A stretch of 64,000 bases of DNA, taken from NCBI GenBank assembly GCA_021737275.1, contig JAIPEE010000009.1, forward strand, positions 31,238 through 95,237, in the 5' to 3' direction. Of the stretch, positions 1 through 8,734 are shown piece after piece (the stretch's first letter is position 1; the number at the start of each line of letters is the position of its first letter). The notes beneath the pieces are model-generated. The model saw only the letters and a list, made by a program, of their open reading frames with translations, ran no database searches and was not told the origin of the DNA. Source of the stretch: Desulfobacterales bacterium. Its GTDB lineage: Bacteria > Desulfobacterota > Desulfobacteria > Desulfobacterales > JAIPEE01. Position numbers and translations under genes: made by a program.

Positions 1-6
1 TGCGAT

Positions 7-13
7 CTCCTCC
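7..13 (-). promoter_or_regulatory. Probable ribosome binding site of a gene beyond the left edge
   Basis: On the minus strand the first bases read GGAGGAG followed by GATCGCA to the window edge, a strong Shine-Dalgarno sequence at the right place for a start codon just outside the window. It suggests that the minus-strand operon containing the flavoprotein and MttB-like gene continues leftward. Positions 14-82 hold nothing else I can recognise. Confidence 0.4.
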
Positions 14-82
14 ATTCAACATCCAACCCGTTTAATACATTTGTTATTTTGGGTGGCAATGATCTAAAAAAAGCAATACTAC

Positions 83-1681
83 TTAGCGGCGTTTCTTCTT
101 CTTTAAGTCAGCAATAACTACCCTGGCTGCATTATGACCTGGTGCACCTGTCACACCGCCGCCAGGATGTGACCCTGAGCCGCAAAGATAAAGATCCTTA
201 ATAGGCGTTCTGTATTGAGCCGCTTCAGGATGCGGCCTAAAACTGAAAAGCTGGTCAAGGTCATGTTTCCCATGGAAAATATCAGCTTCTGTAAGCCCAT
301 ATTCCCTTTCGAGATCCAACGGGCTTATCATATTTCGGCCGACAATCAGTTCACGAATATTAGGCATTGATTTTGACAGGTAATCAATAATCTGATCTGT
401 AACATCCTCTTTGATATCATCCCATGATGTATTATCTGCCAGTTCATAGGGATAATATTTTGCCAGAATACTCATGACATGATGACCGGGAGGTGCCAGT
501 GTATCATCTACTGTAGAAGGCATTACAATTTCAAGGCGAGGTTCCTTTGGCAGCTTACCAACTGCTGCCGCAAAGTAATTTTCTTCCATTCCCTTAATGT
601 CTGAAAAGATACTAATATTTGAGCGATGCCAGGGGCCTTCTTTTCCGGATTCGAAGAAACGGATATCCGGCAAACCTTTCAATGCAAGATTAAGCTTCAA
701 GGAAGAGTGTCCCATACGAATTTGTTTAATATCTTTTGCAAACTCTGAATCAAGGTGTTTTTGGTCCATCAATTTTAGAAATGTTCGTTTAGGATCAGTA
801 TTGGCCATTAAACAACGGGCACTTATCGTTTCACCATTTTCAAGCAGCACACCGGTTGCCCGGCCGTTTTTAATGATAAACGCTTTAACCGGTGCCTCAG
901 TTCTGATCTCTACACCTTTAGATCGGGCAAATGAGGCCATGGCCTGCGTAATACCACCCATGCCGCCCTTCACAAGACGCCAGGCACCCAATTCTCCATC
1001 CAGTTCACCAACAGCCATATGGAAAAAGGGAATGGCTGATGAGGGTTGTTTCAGACTGGCATAATTGCCGGAAAAACTTGATGATGCATACATATTCTTT
1101 ACCATCGGGCTTTCAAACCAGCGTTCAATCAGATCGTATGCACTGGTTGTAAAAAGCTGGAACAGGCGATGGCGATTTTCACCAGAAAGTTTTCGGACTT
1201 CAAGTCCCATTTTACCCAGAGAAATCAAATCCGATATGCCGACATTCAGTTTTGGCGCTTCCATCAGCATTTGCTTTCGGATAACACTTCCTGCCGCCTG
1301 AACCATTGCATCAAATTTTTTCATCGCATCATAATCACTGCTGGAAAACCGTCCGACTTCTTTTCGGTTATGATTTTCATCATCAGTCATAAACAGATAA
1401 TCATCATTACATATACACAGGTTTCCGGCAGTCTTAATAGTACTGTAACCATGCTTTTTAAGTTCAAGGTCCCGGGTTACTTCATCCCGCAGGAGGCTCA
1501 CTACATATGAAATCGTAGAGAGACGATATCCGGGATGAATCTCTTCAGTTACAACTGCTCCGCCTACCATGGATCGTTTTTCAAGAACGAGTGTTTTAAA
1601 CCCGGCTTTTCCCAGATAACCTGCTGCCGTTAATCCATTGTGTCCGCCGCCAACGATAATTGCGTCATATGCTTTAGCCAT
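83..1681 (-). CDS. FAD-dependent oxidoreductase, phytoene desaturase / PYROXD2-like family
   Basis: This 532-residue protein begins with a Rossmann dinucleotide-binding motif (VGGGHNGL, about residues 10-17) followed by the second FAD contact region LEKRSMVGGA, and ends with a C-terminal flavin motif near LYLCGSGSHPGGGVTGAPG. That architecture is typical of the phytoene desaturase-like amine oxidase superfamily, and the length and the HPGGG ending resemble PYROXD2-like proteins. The substrate is unknown. It lies 102 bp downstream of an MttB-like methyltransferase on the same strand, so the two are probably one transcription unit under the TetR operators near 3.3 kb. It may oxidise a product or precursor of the methylated compound handled by MttB; that link is inference from position only. 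Confidence 0.8.
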   Translation of the reverse strand: MAKAYDAIIVGGGHNGLTAAGYLGKAGFKTLVLEKRSMVGGAVVTEEIHPGYRLSTISYVVSLLRDEVTRDLELKKHGYSTIKTAGNLCICNDDYLFMTDDENHNRKEVGRFSSSDYDAMKKFDAMVQAAGSVIRKQMLMEAPKLNVGISDLISLGKMGLEVRKLSGENRHRLFQLFTTSAYDLIERWFESPMVKNMYASSSFSGNYASLKQPSSAIPFFHMAVGELDGELGAWRLVKGGMGGITQAMASFARSKGVEIRTEAPVKAFIIKNGRATGVLLENGETISARCLMANTDPKRTFLKLMDQKHLDSEFAKDIKQIRMGHSSLKLNLALKGLPDIRFFESGKEGPWHRSNISIFSDIKGMEENYFAAAVGKLPKEPRLEIVMPSTVDDTLAPPGHHVMSILAKYYPYELADNTSWDDIKEDVTDQIIDYLSKSMPNIRELIVGRNMISPLDLEREYGLTEADIFHGKHDLDQLFSFRPHPEAAQYRTPIKDLYLCGSGSHPGGGVTGAPGHNAARVVIADLKKKKRR

Positions 1682-1783
1682 AGTTTAATTATCCTTTCGA
1701 TTGTTTCTAATAAACACTTCTATGGAAGAGTGCTGAAGCTATCAGCAAGAGGTTAATATAGACCTCTGACCGTTATATGTTAT

Positions 1784-3238
1784 TCAGGTTGTGATTACTC
1801 CGATTTTTTTTAAAACTTCATCAATCCGCTGCCGGGTTTCTTCCGGTAGCGGATTTGGTTGATGTTCGGCCAAAATTTTCCTCAGATCTTCATCAATCAG
1901 ATCAAACAGATCTTTTTTCCCTTTCTGTTCCCACTCCTCCACATTCAGCATTTTAAAATACCTGGGTAGCCACAGTTCAGTTCTGCAGTGCTGAACTGTA
2001 TGTCGCTCAGCCAGGTAATCAGATTTTAGGCCCACTTTTTTTAAAACATCCATAGCCATCGTGTCCTCATTGATCTCAATGCCTCTTTCCATACGGCGAA
2101 TGAACCCGGCCAGTTCATGGCAGTAAAGAAGTGCGTGAAAGGAATAGGTCATACTTGCTTCTACATTGCCCAAAAAGTAGGCTTCATCCGCACCACTGTA
2201 ATAAGCATGCATCATTGAAGAAGCTATATCAGTAGCACAATTCTGGTCAAATATCGGGGAAACACTGCTCCCGGCACCGCTTACAGCCGGCAAACCGAGT
2301 GACTTGAAAATCTGTATTTTGGCCAGTTCGCCTAAAAAGAATTCCGGTTTTCCTCCAAAATTACCGGTTCTGGGGTCCATAAACTTTATTTCTGAGCTGC
2401 TCAGGCAACAACAACCTTTTTGAATGAGCTGTCCAAGTACAAACAGGGCAAAATCAGTGGCAATACAAGGGAGAAGACTTCCGGCAATGGTCATTGGGCT
2501 TGTTGCCCCGGCAATAACAATACTGCCGGAGTTAAGCGGAATGCCGTTTTCAATAGCCAGAAAGATCTGATCAATTTCTTTTTGACTAAAGTAAAGCGGC
2601 ATTTGCGTGACACTATAGGAAAAATACGGTTTTTCTTTTAGGTTATCTAACCCACCCCGAATGGCAGCAGCGATCTCAATGGCGGCTTCAAGCGACTCAA
2701 CATATTCAGAAATATATGTTATCGGCTTGGTTGTATTTGAGGCGATCACGTTGAATTCGTCAATCTCCCCATAAACATCCGATCGCTCGACAATTTTACA
2801 AGACTGACTGATGCCGTCAATGAACGGCAGCGCATCAACAACACGGGCAACGGTGGCAAGATCTTCCCTGGTGCTTGAGCGACGCTTTCCGGTTTCAATA
2901 TCAATCACGTTAATGCATCCCATGCCCGCAGTAAAAGACATTCCCGGAACATTAACCGGATTGCCATTCCGATCCCAGAGGCAAACCTCTTTTTCAACAG
3001 AATCAAGGCTTTCTTCGACAAGATCTCTGTGAATTTTTACAACACCGTCACCTGAGACGTCGCAACCTGCTGCTGAAAAGAGATCCAATGCTCTCGGGTC
3101 CGGATCGAACCGAACGCCGACTTCGCGCAGAAGTTCATAAATACCATTTATAATTTTATTCATATCTTTTTTCGATAGGATTTGAGGAGAGATATTTGCG
3201 CCAAAAGAATTCGCTCTTTTTCCCATGTTGTTATCCAT
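1784..3238 (-). CDS. MttB-family (trimethylamine methyltransferase-like) protein, non-pyrrolysine type
   Basis: About 484 residues resembling the MttB superfamily, whose members move a methyl group from a quaternary or tertiary amine to a corrinoid protein. Family-like stretches are FTAGMGCINVIDIETGKRR, a central SGSIVIAGATSPMTIAGSL, and YSGADEAYFLGNVEASMTY. The frame is open without an in-frame TAG, so it is not a pyrrolysine enzyme. The open frame extends 36 codons further upstream to 3346, but that extension runs through a 21-bp palindromic operator and contains no family sequence, so I place the start at 3238 (the next Met is at 3226). Neither Met has a strong Shine-Dalgarno sequence. No corrinoid protein gene is present in the window, so a partner must be encoded elsewhere. 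Substrate unknown; glycine betaine-like compounds are possible. Confidence 0.8.
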   Translation of the reverse strand: MDNNMGKRANSFGANISPQILSKKDMNKIINGIYELLREVGVRFDPDPRALDLFSAAGCDVSGDGVVKIHRDLVEESLDSVEKEVCLWDRNGNPVNVPGMSFTAGMGCINVIDIETGKRRSSTREDLATVARVVDALPFIDGISQSCKIVERSDVYGEIDEFNVIASNTTKPITYISEYVESLEAAIEIAAAIRGGLDNLKEKPYFSYSVTQMPLYFSQKEIDQIFLAIENGIPLNSGSIVIAGATSPMTIAGSLLPCIATDFALFVLGQLIQKGCCCLSSSEIKFMDPRTGNFGGKPEFFLGELAKIQIFKSLGLPAVSGAGSSVSPIFDQNCATDIASSMMHAYYSGADEAYFLGNVEASMTYSFHALLYCHELAGFIRRMERGIEINEDTMAMDVLKKVGLKSDYLAERHTVQHCRTELWLPRYFKMLNVEEWEQKGKKDLFDLIDEDLRKILAEHQPNPLPEETRQRIDEVLKKIGVITT

Positions 3239-3298
3239 TTTTTGGTAATATTTATGTCTTGAAAAACTTAATAAGAGACGAGCTAATGATTTATTTAA

Positions 3299-3319
3299 AA
3301 AGGAATAAACTATTCCTTT
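3299..3319. promoter_or_regulatory. Palindromic operator, copy 1 (probable TetR-family site)
   Basis: The sequence AAAGGAATA-N3-TATTCCTTT has perfect 9-bp arms. It lies between the MttB-like gene and the divergent TetR gene and is repeated exactly, in inverted orientation, 59 bp away. A duplicated near-perfect dyad in a divergent regulator promoter is the usual layout of an autoregulated TetR-type repressor. Confidence 0.8.
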
Positions 3320-3357
3320 ATTTTGTGTATAGCAACCTGAATTCATTTGTCAAGACA

Positions 3358-3378
3358 AAAGGAATAGTTTATTCCTTT
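3358..3378. promoter_or_regulatory. Palindromic operator, copy 2 (probable TetR-family site)
   Basis: This is the exact reverse complement of the copy at 3299-3319, including its 3-base centre, and the arms extend to 10 bp (3357-3379). It sits 94 bp upstream of the likely TetR start, so the two copies probably control the TetR gene and the MttB-flavoprotein operon separately. Confidence 0.8.
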
Positions 3379-3471
3379 TATGATTTAGAGACATAACTCA
3401 TTTAAATTATTTGCTAAATAATAAGCCATGTGATATATGCATCATCAAATCAGGAAGGAATTACGAGATTT

Positions 3472-4113
3472 ATGAACAAGGGACTTGAACAAAGGGCAAA
3501 ACCAAAACAAGATAGGGCAATAAAAACCTATGAGCTGATTCTCAAAACTTCGGCTGAACTGTTAGTGGAAGTTGGTTTAGAACGATTTTCCACGTTCATC
3601 GTTGCCGAAAAAGCGAATTTGAGCATGCGAAGCGTTTACCGTTACTTCCCAAATAAATTATCGATTATCAAAGCCCTGGCCGAACAATATTTCGAAAGAG
3701 ATTTGCAGATCCTGGACGGCAGATATGATTCATTAAAGAATTTGGACATCAACTTCGTGGAAGCATTAGAGGTTATTATAGTATCCTACTATGAAATGGT
3801 GTCAACTGACCCGACTTACATGGCTATCAAAAAAGCTTTCACCGGTAGCCAGGAATTAATGGAATATGAAGAACAAATAAATCAGAAGTATGCAATTGAA
3901 CTGGCAAAAGCACTAAAAACCAGAATGCCTAAAATTAGTGACAAAAAACTGAAAATTATCAGTATGAACATTATGGATGTTTCTGATACGATGATTTATC
4001 GGGCACATAAATATTTACATTACCATAATGATAAGAAAAGTGCGACTGAAATTATCGAGGAGTTCAAGCTAATGTTGAGAGGTTATATAGCAAGTCATTT
4101 AAATCAGAATTAG
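3472..4113 (+). CDS. TetR/AcrR-family transcriptional regulator
   Basis: A regulator of about 213 residues. The N-terminal third carries the TetR DNA-binding domain: a helix around ILKTSAELLVEVGLERFST, then the helix-turn-helix IVAEKANLSMRSVYRYFPNK with the characteristic Y-R-Y-F-P-N-K recognition end. The C-terminal two thirds are helical and divergent, as expected for ligand binding. The frame opens at a GTG at 3430, but the ATG at 3472 follows an AGGAAGGA sequence and brings the DNA-binding domain to the usual distance from the start. It is divergent from the MttB-flavoprotein operon with two identical palindromes between them, so it most likely represses both directions and responds to the operon substrate. 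The ligand cannot be read from the sequence. Confidence 0.85.
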   Translation: MNKGLEQRAKPKQDRAIKTYELILKTSAELLVEVGLERFSTFIVAEKANLSMRSVYRYFPNKLSIIKALAEQYFERDLQILDGRYDSLKNLDINFVEALEVIIVSYYEMVSTDPTYMAIKKAFTGSQELMEYEEQINQKYAIELAKALKTRMPKISDKKLKIISMNIMDVSDTMIYRAHKYLHYHNDKKSATEIIEEFKLMLRGYIASHLNQN

Positions 4114-4773
4114 CGTTTACATGCCCGTGTATTGGAATATTTCCTCACTATGGGAGTTACGTACACGGACTGTTTCACCATATTCTGGAGGCGTATCAAA
4201 TGGTTGGTAATGCATTGTCATACTTTAGTGTTATAATAGTAAATTCAAAATAAGACTTTTTTCATACTTTCCGCTGATTGACTGTTGAAGAATCTTTGAT
4301 AAGGGTAAATTTATTAATCGCCATAATGCGTTGTTTTGATGCCGTTTCTTTCAGCAGTACCTGATGACTGTTTCAAATGAACATGCTTAGCAATACATTA
4401 AGGCCCAATAAAGCCGGTATTCGGAATCTGCATTTATGTTGCTGTTATTTATATAATAAAGTAAACCAACGAATACACAAAGCTGAAATTCAGCCTAATT
4501 CATTTTCAAAAAACAAGTTCTCCAAAATGAATGCTGCACGCCCTCATTTTGAAGGGTTGAATTAAGCTGAAACGAAAAGTAATAATTTTATGTTACAATG
4601 ATTATTTTTTCAGAAGTATACACCTTTTAATATTTATCAGTATCACATGGGAGGTAGAACAAATTGGGCTGAAACGTTAGATGAACACTCAAGTGTTATA
4701 GGGTTTAGATGAATGGCCTGTTTAAGGAAATAATAACGACGTCTTTTTTTGACTTTTAATGAAGGAGGATAAT
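4114..4773. other. Intergenic region with a 14-bp dyad before the PEP-CTERM gene
   Basis: About 660 bp without a convincing gene. A 62-codon frame at 4377-4565 has no ribosome binding site or recognisable sequence. The only structured element noted is a perfect dyad AACACT-CA-AGTGTT at 4684-4697, about 75 bp upstream of the PEP-CTERM start, which could be an operator. No sigma54 element is present here. Confidence 0.5.
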
Positions 4774-5379
4774 ATGAAAAAACTTTTGGCAACATTTATA
4801 ATGGTATGTTGTGTGGTTGGCATGGCAGGGACAGCAAGTGCTACCATTTTAGATTTTGAGGGACTTATAGCGAATAGTGTAGAAGATTTGACGTTGAATA
4901 ATCAGGGCTATGGTGGTTTTTCATGGGATAGCGGGTGGTATCTTTATAATGACAACGATTATTCTACTCCTGCACACTCTGGAGATTACGGTATTGTGAA
5001 TAATTTTGGCAACAATCCCTTAGGGCTTATGATCAGCAGCAGCAGCGCGTTTGATTTCAATGGCGCATGGATCGCCGGATGGAGTTTTAATTCCCCTTCA
5101 CAAATCAAGGCACAGGGTTTTGATCAACTGAACAATTTAATCGGTGAAACTTCATGGATGCCGGTGACCGCTGGTATCAACAGCTACCTTGAGGCAAACT
5201 TTACCGATGCGTATCGTGTTGATTTCCTGGGCGGCGGGTATTTTACTGTGGACGACTTTACTTTTAATGCCTCTTCATCAACTCCTGTACCTGAACCTAC
5301 GACCATGCTGCTTTTAGGGATAGGTCTTGTCGGCCTTGCTGGACTCAGAAGGAAGAAGCAACAAGAAATAAAGGTGTAA
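4774..5379 (+). CDS. PEP-CTERM sorting domain protein, secreted
   Basis: A 201-residue protein. The start at 4774 is chosen because AAGGAGG lies 6 bp upstream and MKKLLATF opens a clear Sec signal peptide ending near TASA. The C-terminus has the complete PEP-CTERM signal: VPEP, a hydrophobic stretch (TTMLLLGIGLVGLAGL) and a basic RRKK end. Such proteins are recognised by an exosortase, cleaved, and attached or released at the cell surface, often with exopolysaccharide. The mature domain (FEGL, DDFTF, many Gly, Asn and aromatic residues) looks like a beta-rich lectin-like fold of the type seen in other PEP-CTERM proteins. It is a single-gene unit followed by a hairpin. No exosortase gene is in the window. 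Confidence 0.9.
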   Translation: MKKLLATFIMVCCVVGMAGTASATILDFEGLIANSVEDLTLNNQGYGGFSWDSGWYLYNDNDYSTPAHSGDYGIVNNFGNNPLGLMISSSSAFDFNGAWIAGWSFNSPSQIKAQGFDQLNNLIGETSWMPVTAGINSYLEANFTDAYRVDFLGGGYFTVDDFTFNASSSTPVPEPTTMLLLGIGLVGLAGLRRKKQQEIKV

Positions 5380-5407
5380 TGTAAGATACAACACCTCAAA
5401 CTACTGA

Positions 5408-5437
5408 AGAGGCAGAGTCAGCAATGGCTCTGCCTTT
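5408..5437 (+). terminator. Hairpin terminator after the PEP-CTERM gene
   Basis: Arms AGGCAGAG (5410-5417) and CTCTGCCT (5428-5435) form a perfect 8-bp stem with a 10-base loop, and A/T pairs lengthen it slightly. The downstream T-tract is short (TTTCCC), so termination may be weak. It lies 30 bp after the stop codon. Confidence 0.6.
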
Positions 5438-5519
5438 CCCATTCAGATTTAAAATCATGCTTGTTGCTATTAATTTGATTCCCATCAAATTCTGATTTGA
5501 ATCATCTCTTAGCAAAAAA

Positions 5520-6833
5520 TCAGACCGTTTTTTCCACAAAGTTGATGTTCTGTTTTTCCAGACCTGCCAGTACGGGTTCATAGATATCTTTTGTAATGGG
5601 GATAAGGATTCCTTTACGATTAATTTCTCCTTCCGCCATCAGCTTAATTCCAATAGCGAGCGGCAGGCTGACAGTCCTGGCCATAGATGAATCACCATGG
5701 GGAATCCCATAATCAATAAGCGTTGAGGTGATGGTCTGTTTTGACTTATCCTTATTTTCAACCACAAAGGTATGTTTAAGAATAATCATATCTTTTTCAC
5801 CTTCCTGATACTTTAGCCTTTCCAACAGTCTTTCACTCAAAATATCCAGCCTGTTATCAGCGTCCGGAACCTTATCTTCAGCGAAGAGTCCTAACCAGTC
5901 GAGATTGTTGATAACAAAATGATCTATAGGAAGTCCTGCTTTTTCTGCTATTTTTGCAACAACGTCATCGGATTCGCTGACGCCGGCAATATCTGCCATC
6001 ATTTTACGATAGGAGTTTCCTTTCAAGTCAGGATTGACAGCGTCATCCACCAGGCCTAAATCAACCATCTTCTTAAGCGTGTCGCACCAGCCGACATATC
6101 GATATGTTCCCCGCATGACTGTTTCAGCATCTTTTAAACCGTAAATCTCTTTGTATGGTATGGAATCCCTGTTGGGGAAGACCTCGAAGTCGCCCAGACC
6201 TTCCACGTTTTCAATCCGTTTGTTTAAAAACAGATCTTTACCTTCAATATTGATCTCTTTTCCGTTTTCAAGAAATCTGGCGGGATTTTTTGATGCCAAA
6301 ACCACACCTTTAGGACTCCAGGAGAATTTGTAGCCGAAAGGATTATCATTGTCATCCGGTGCAGGCAGACCGCCGCAAATGGAATAGAAATGTTTGATTT
6401 TACCGCCATCCGAATGGACCCGGTCAATAATTTTCATGGCTGACATATGGTCGGTTCCGGGATCCACACCAATTTCATTGAGAAATGTCAGGCCACTGCT
6501 TTTGACATCGCTATCAAGTTTTTTCATATCCGCACTGACGTAGGATGCCGTGGCCATGTCTTTATTGTTTTTCAGGCAGCATTTTGCCACTGTAACGTGG
6601 TGAATCCATGGCAACAGGCTGACGGTAATATCGTGTTCCTTTATCAGTCTTTCCAGCATATCGCTGTCTTCGACGTCAAATTGAAGTGCTGTCCCGTTTT
6701 CAAAGCCCTGAACAATCCCCTGAGCCTTTTCGACCGTTCTGGATGCTACGGTAACTGAAAATTTGTTTTCCAGCAAAAAAACCACGCCGGGTTTACTGAC
6801 CAGTCCTGCGCCCAAAATTAATATTTTTTTCAT
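5520..6833 (-). CDS. Saccharopine dehydrogenase (glutamate-forming), LYS9/SDH type
   Basis: A 437-residue protein with an N-terminal Rossmann motif (MKKILILGAGLVSKPG) and the signature of the L-glutamate-forming saccharopine dehydrogenase, including TASYVSADM, EIGVDPGTDH and GGLPAPDDNDNPFGYKFSWS. The enzyme interconverts saccharopine with glutamate and alpha-aminoadipate semialdehyde. It starts 9 bp after the gene for the lysine-ketoglutarate reductase half, so the pair reproduces as two polypeptides the bifunctional AASS enzyme of animals and plants. Lysine breakdown to aminoadipate is the more likely direction because no other aminoadipate-pathway lysine synthesis genes are nearby; direction is inference. 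Confidence 0.88.
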   Translation of the reverse strand: MKKILILGAGLVSKPGVVFLLENKFSVTVASRTVEKAQGIVQGFENGTALQFDVEDSDMLERLIKEHDITVSLLPWIHHVTVAKCCLKNNKDMATASYVSADMKKLDSDVKSSGLTFLNEIGVDPGTDHMSAMKIIDRVHSDGGKIKHFYSICGGLPAPDDNDNPFGYKFSWSPKGVVLASKNPARFLENGKEINIEGKDLFLNKRIENVEGLGDFEVFPNRDSIPYKEIYGLKDAETVMRGTYRYVGWCDTLKKMVDLGLVDDAVNPDLKGNSYRKMMADIAGVSESDDVVAKIAEKAGLPIDHFVINNLDWLGLFAEDKVPDADNRLDILSERLLERLKYQEGEKDMIILKHTFVVENKDKSKQTITSTLIDYGIPHGDSSMARTVSLPLAIGIKLMAEGEINRKGILIPITKDIYEPVLAGLEKQNINFVEKTV

Positions 6834-6842
6834 TTCGGCTCC

Positions 6843-8147
6843 TTAAATATAGTGTTTCATGTACGCATAATCATCTGTTAACTCACCGTTATGCAATATT
6901 AACGCTTTTTTAATCGGGTACGGCAACTCAATGTCTGACAATGATTTTTTAAAATCGGCAGATACAATATCATTGGCATACTCTTTCAGTACATTAGAAA
7001 AAAAGATGGACGACTCCATCGAAAATTCACAGGGAAGATTGTCCACGGCCATCACGGTAACACCTTCGCTTATAATGGCATCTTCATACGTATCAGCCTC
7101 AGGCAGATAGGTATAACAGGCGTTATCAGGCATGGTACTTTCCCTGGTAATTTCAATTGACCCTTCAATATCACAGCTGATATCACCGATGACAGACAGC
7201 TTACTTGAAACGCCTGATTTCATATCGTCTTTTAAACCCTGTTTTGTTACCAGCCGAGGATATTTTTCCGTCCAGTAGATGCAGTTGACCAGGATATCCA
7301 GATGCCGCAGCAGATCAGGCATCACTGAGTCATAGTTTTCCGGGTGGTCATAGTAGTTCCGGAGATCGAACGAACCGGATTTCGGTTTGACCAGATCTTT
7401 TTCCCGGAATTCGACCTTATACAGATAGCGGGTTTCCTGAATTCCGCTTTTTCTGAGACTTTCCAGCTCACTTGCTTTAATTGTTTTGACCGGCAGAAGA
7501 TCAAAAATCTCCTGAGCGCCTCCGGAAACATTTCCATAACCGGCAAATCCGACTACCAGTGGACACATCTCTTTGGGTAAACCGGTTTGACTGATCTCAG
7601 TTCCAATTTTTTTTATATGATCTTTTGCACTGTTCAGGTCATCATATTCAAAGGCCTGTTTAATTTTTATCAGTGGAGATTCGAGACCCCTCAACTTCAT
7701 TTTTTGACCGAATGCATGCAGGGTTTCAATGATCCCGGCATATCCGGCATGCATTCCGAAAAAAATAAGACGCTGGTTTTTTTCATTTACAATGCGCTCG
7801 TAATCAATCAGGTTGCATTTGAAAGACATCAGCTTTTTCAGCATACCCATGTTATAGGGCTGTCCTTTGATAGTATGGGAGAAAAAGATATAAGTCTTGT
7901 TCTCAACCAGCAGGTCTACAGGTATTTCTTTGACCGCAAAAATAGTATTAGCTTCGCTTAAGTCTTCTGTAATCCGTATACCTTTTTCTTTAAAAGCTTC
8001 ATCGCAATAAATCCTGAGCTCAGATGGCTGGACCAGAGCCTGGATGCCATAATTTTCCTTTAGTTCCAACAGGTGGTCGGGAATGATAGGAACCCTTCTT
8101 TCCCACCTGTTTTTATCTTCACGTCTGATTCCAAGTACTTTTTTCAT
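6843..8147 (-). CDS. Lysine-ketoglutarate reductase (saccharopine dehydrogenase, lysine-forming side), AlaDH/PNT fold
   Basis: A 434-residue protein that opens with LGIRREDKNRWERRVPI, the alanine dehydrogenase/transhydrogenase-like N-terminus typical of the LKR half of AASS. Further typical parts are SHTIKGQPYNM, the YAGIIETLHAFG region and a nucleotide-binding turn VVGFAGYGNVSGGAQEI. It condenses lysine with 2-oxoglutarate to saccharopine, which the next gene splits. It is the first gene of a two-gene operon. I see no operator upstream. A saccharopine route is uncommon among sulfate reducers as far as I know. Confidence 0.87.
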   Translation of the reverse strand: MKKVLGIRREDKNRWERRVPIIPDHLLELKENYGIQALVQPSELRIYCDEAFKEKGIRITEDLSEANTIFAVKEIPVDLLVENKTYIFFSHTIKGQPYNMGMLKKLMSFKCNLIDYERIVNEKNQRLIFFGMHAGYAGIIETLHAFGQKMKLRGLESPLIKIKQAFEYDDLNSAKDHIKKIGTEISQTGLPKEMCPLVVGFAGYGNVSGGAQEIFDLLPVKTIKASELESLRKSGIQETRYLYKVEFREKDLVKPKSGSFDLRNYYDHPENYDSVMPDLLRHLDILVNCIYWTEKYPRLVTKQGLKDDMKSGVSSKLSVIGDISCDIEGSIEITRESTMPDNACYTYLPEADTYEDAIISEGVTVMAVDNLPCEFSMESSIFFSNVLKEYANDIVSADFKKSLSDIELPYPIKKALILHNGELTDDYAYMKHYI

Positions 8148-8638
8148 TTTTAATACCCATGCTGAATTCTAAATAAACCAACGATTACACTTATCTTTTT
8201 TAATCAATGATAAATAAAATGATAAAATTTTATTTTTATAATGCCATTGTGATTGTTAGTCAAATAATGATTCACAAAAAATGGGAAATAACACACAACC
8301 CATAACCATCCTCGCAATCTTGACACTGGTATTATGGTCTCCGGGAATTGAAGTTTTTTTTGAAAATTTTGGTTTTGATGGAATGCTCTCAACTTTTAAC
8401 TGTAACAAATTCCGGCAGTCTGCTGTTTTGCTATTTCCACAACACAATATATTGTTGAGGCAGGGAGATTTTTAAATGTATTTGATATTTTTTACGCCAT
8501 ACCGTTCACCAAATTGAAGTACCTGACAATGTTTTTCGGTAATAGCCAATTCATGTCTGATTTTCTACAAATAAAAATTTTCAATACTTGTGTTTAAAGT
8601 GAATCAAGAAAATCTTACCAGGGTGCTGCGATCAATGT
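8148..8638. other. Intergenic region, no gene recognised
   Basis: About 490 AT-rich bp between the start of the lysine-ketoglutarate reductase gene and a decayed fragment next to the stress-protein gene. Two frames of about 60 codons overlap on opposite strands but have no family sequence or ribosome binding site. The promoter of the saccharopine operon must lie in the first part; no sigma54 element or strong palindrome was found. Confidence 0.4.
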
Positions 8639-8734
8639 TTACGTCGTTGATCGGACATGCGCCCGAATCATCATGGCCGCCTTTTTCACCTGGTTTGGGT
8701 CATCTGACTCTACAATATTAATTACGTCATATTT
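8639..8734 (-). pseudogene. 31-codon remnant of a small GYD-like protein, in frame behind the stress-protein stop
   Basis: Directly after the TAG stop of the neighbouring stress-protein gene (8735-8737), and in the same frame, the minus strand reads KYDVINIVESDDPNQVKKAA, then MMIRAHVRSTT and a TAA. The YDVINIVES-like stretch followed by an amphipathic helix resembles the second half of small ferredoxin-fold GYD/DUF3303-like proteins. No start codon or first half exists, so it is most simply a gene fragment left after a deletion. Its identity is a motif impression only. Confidence 0.4.

Noticed and set aside
1784..3238. Pyrrolysine-containing MttB
   Set aside because: The open frame has no in-frame TAG in the conserved region, and the same holds for the second copy at 45011-46459.
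3239..3346. N-terminal extension of the first MttB-like gene
   Set aside because: It would encode a perfect palindromic operator and contains no MttB family sequence; the start is placed at 3238.
4377..4565. 62-codon open frame in the gap before the PEP-CTERM gene
   Set aside because: No ribosome binding site, no recognisable sequence, and the region is otherwise non-coding.
8204..8475. Overlapping open frames of about 60 codons on both strands
   Set aside because: Low-complexity AT-rich translation, no ribosome binding site and no family motif; likely chance frames.
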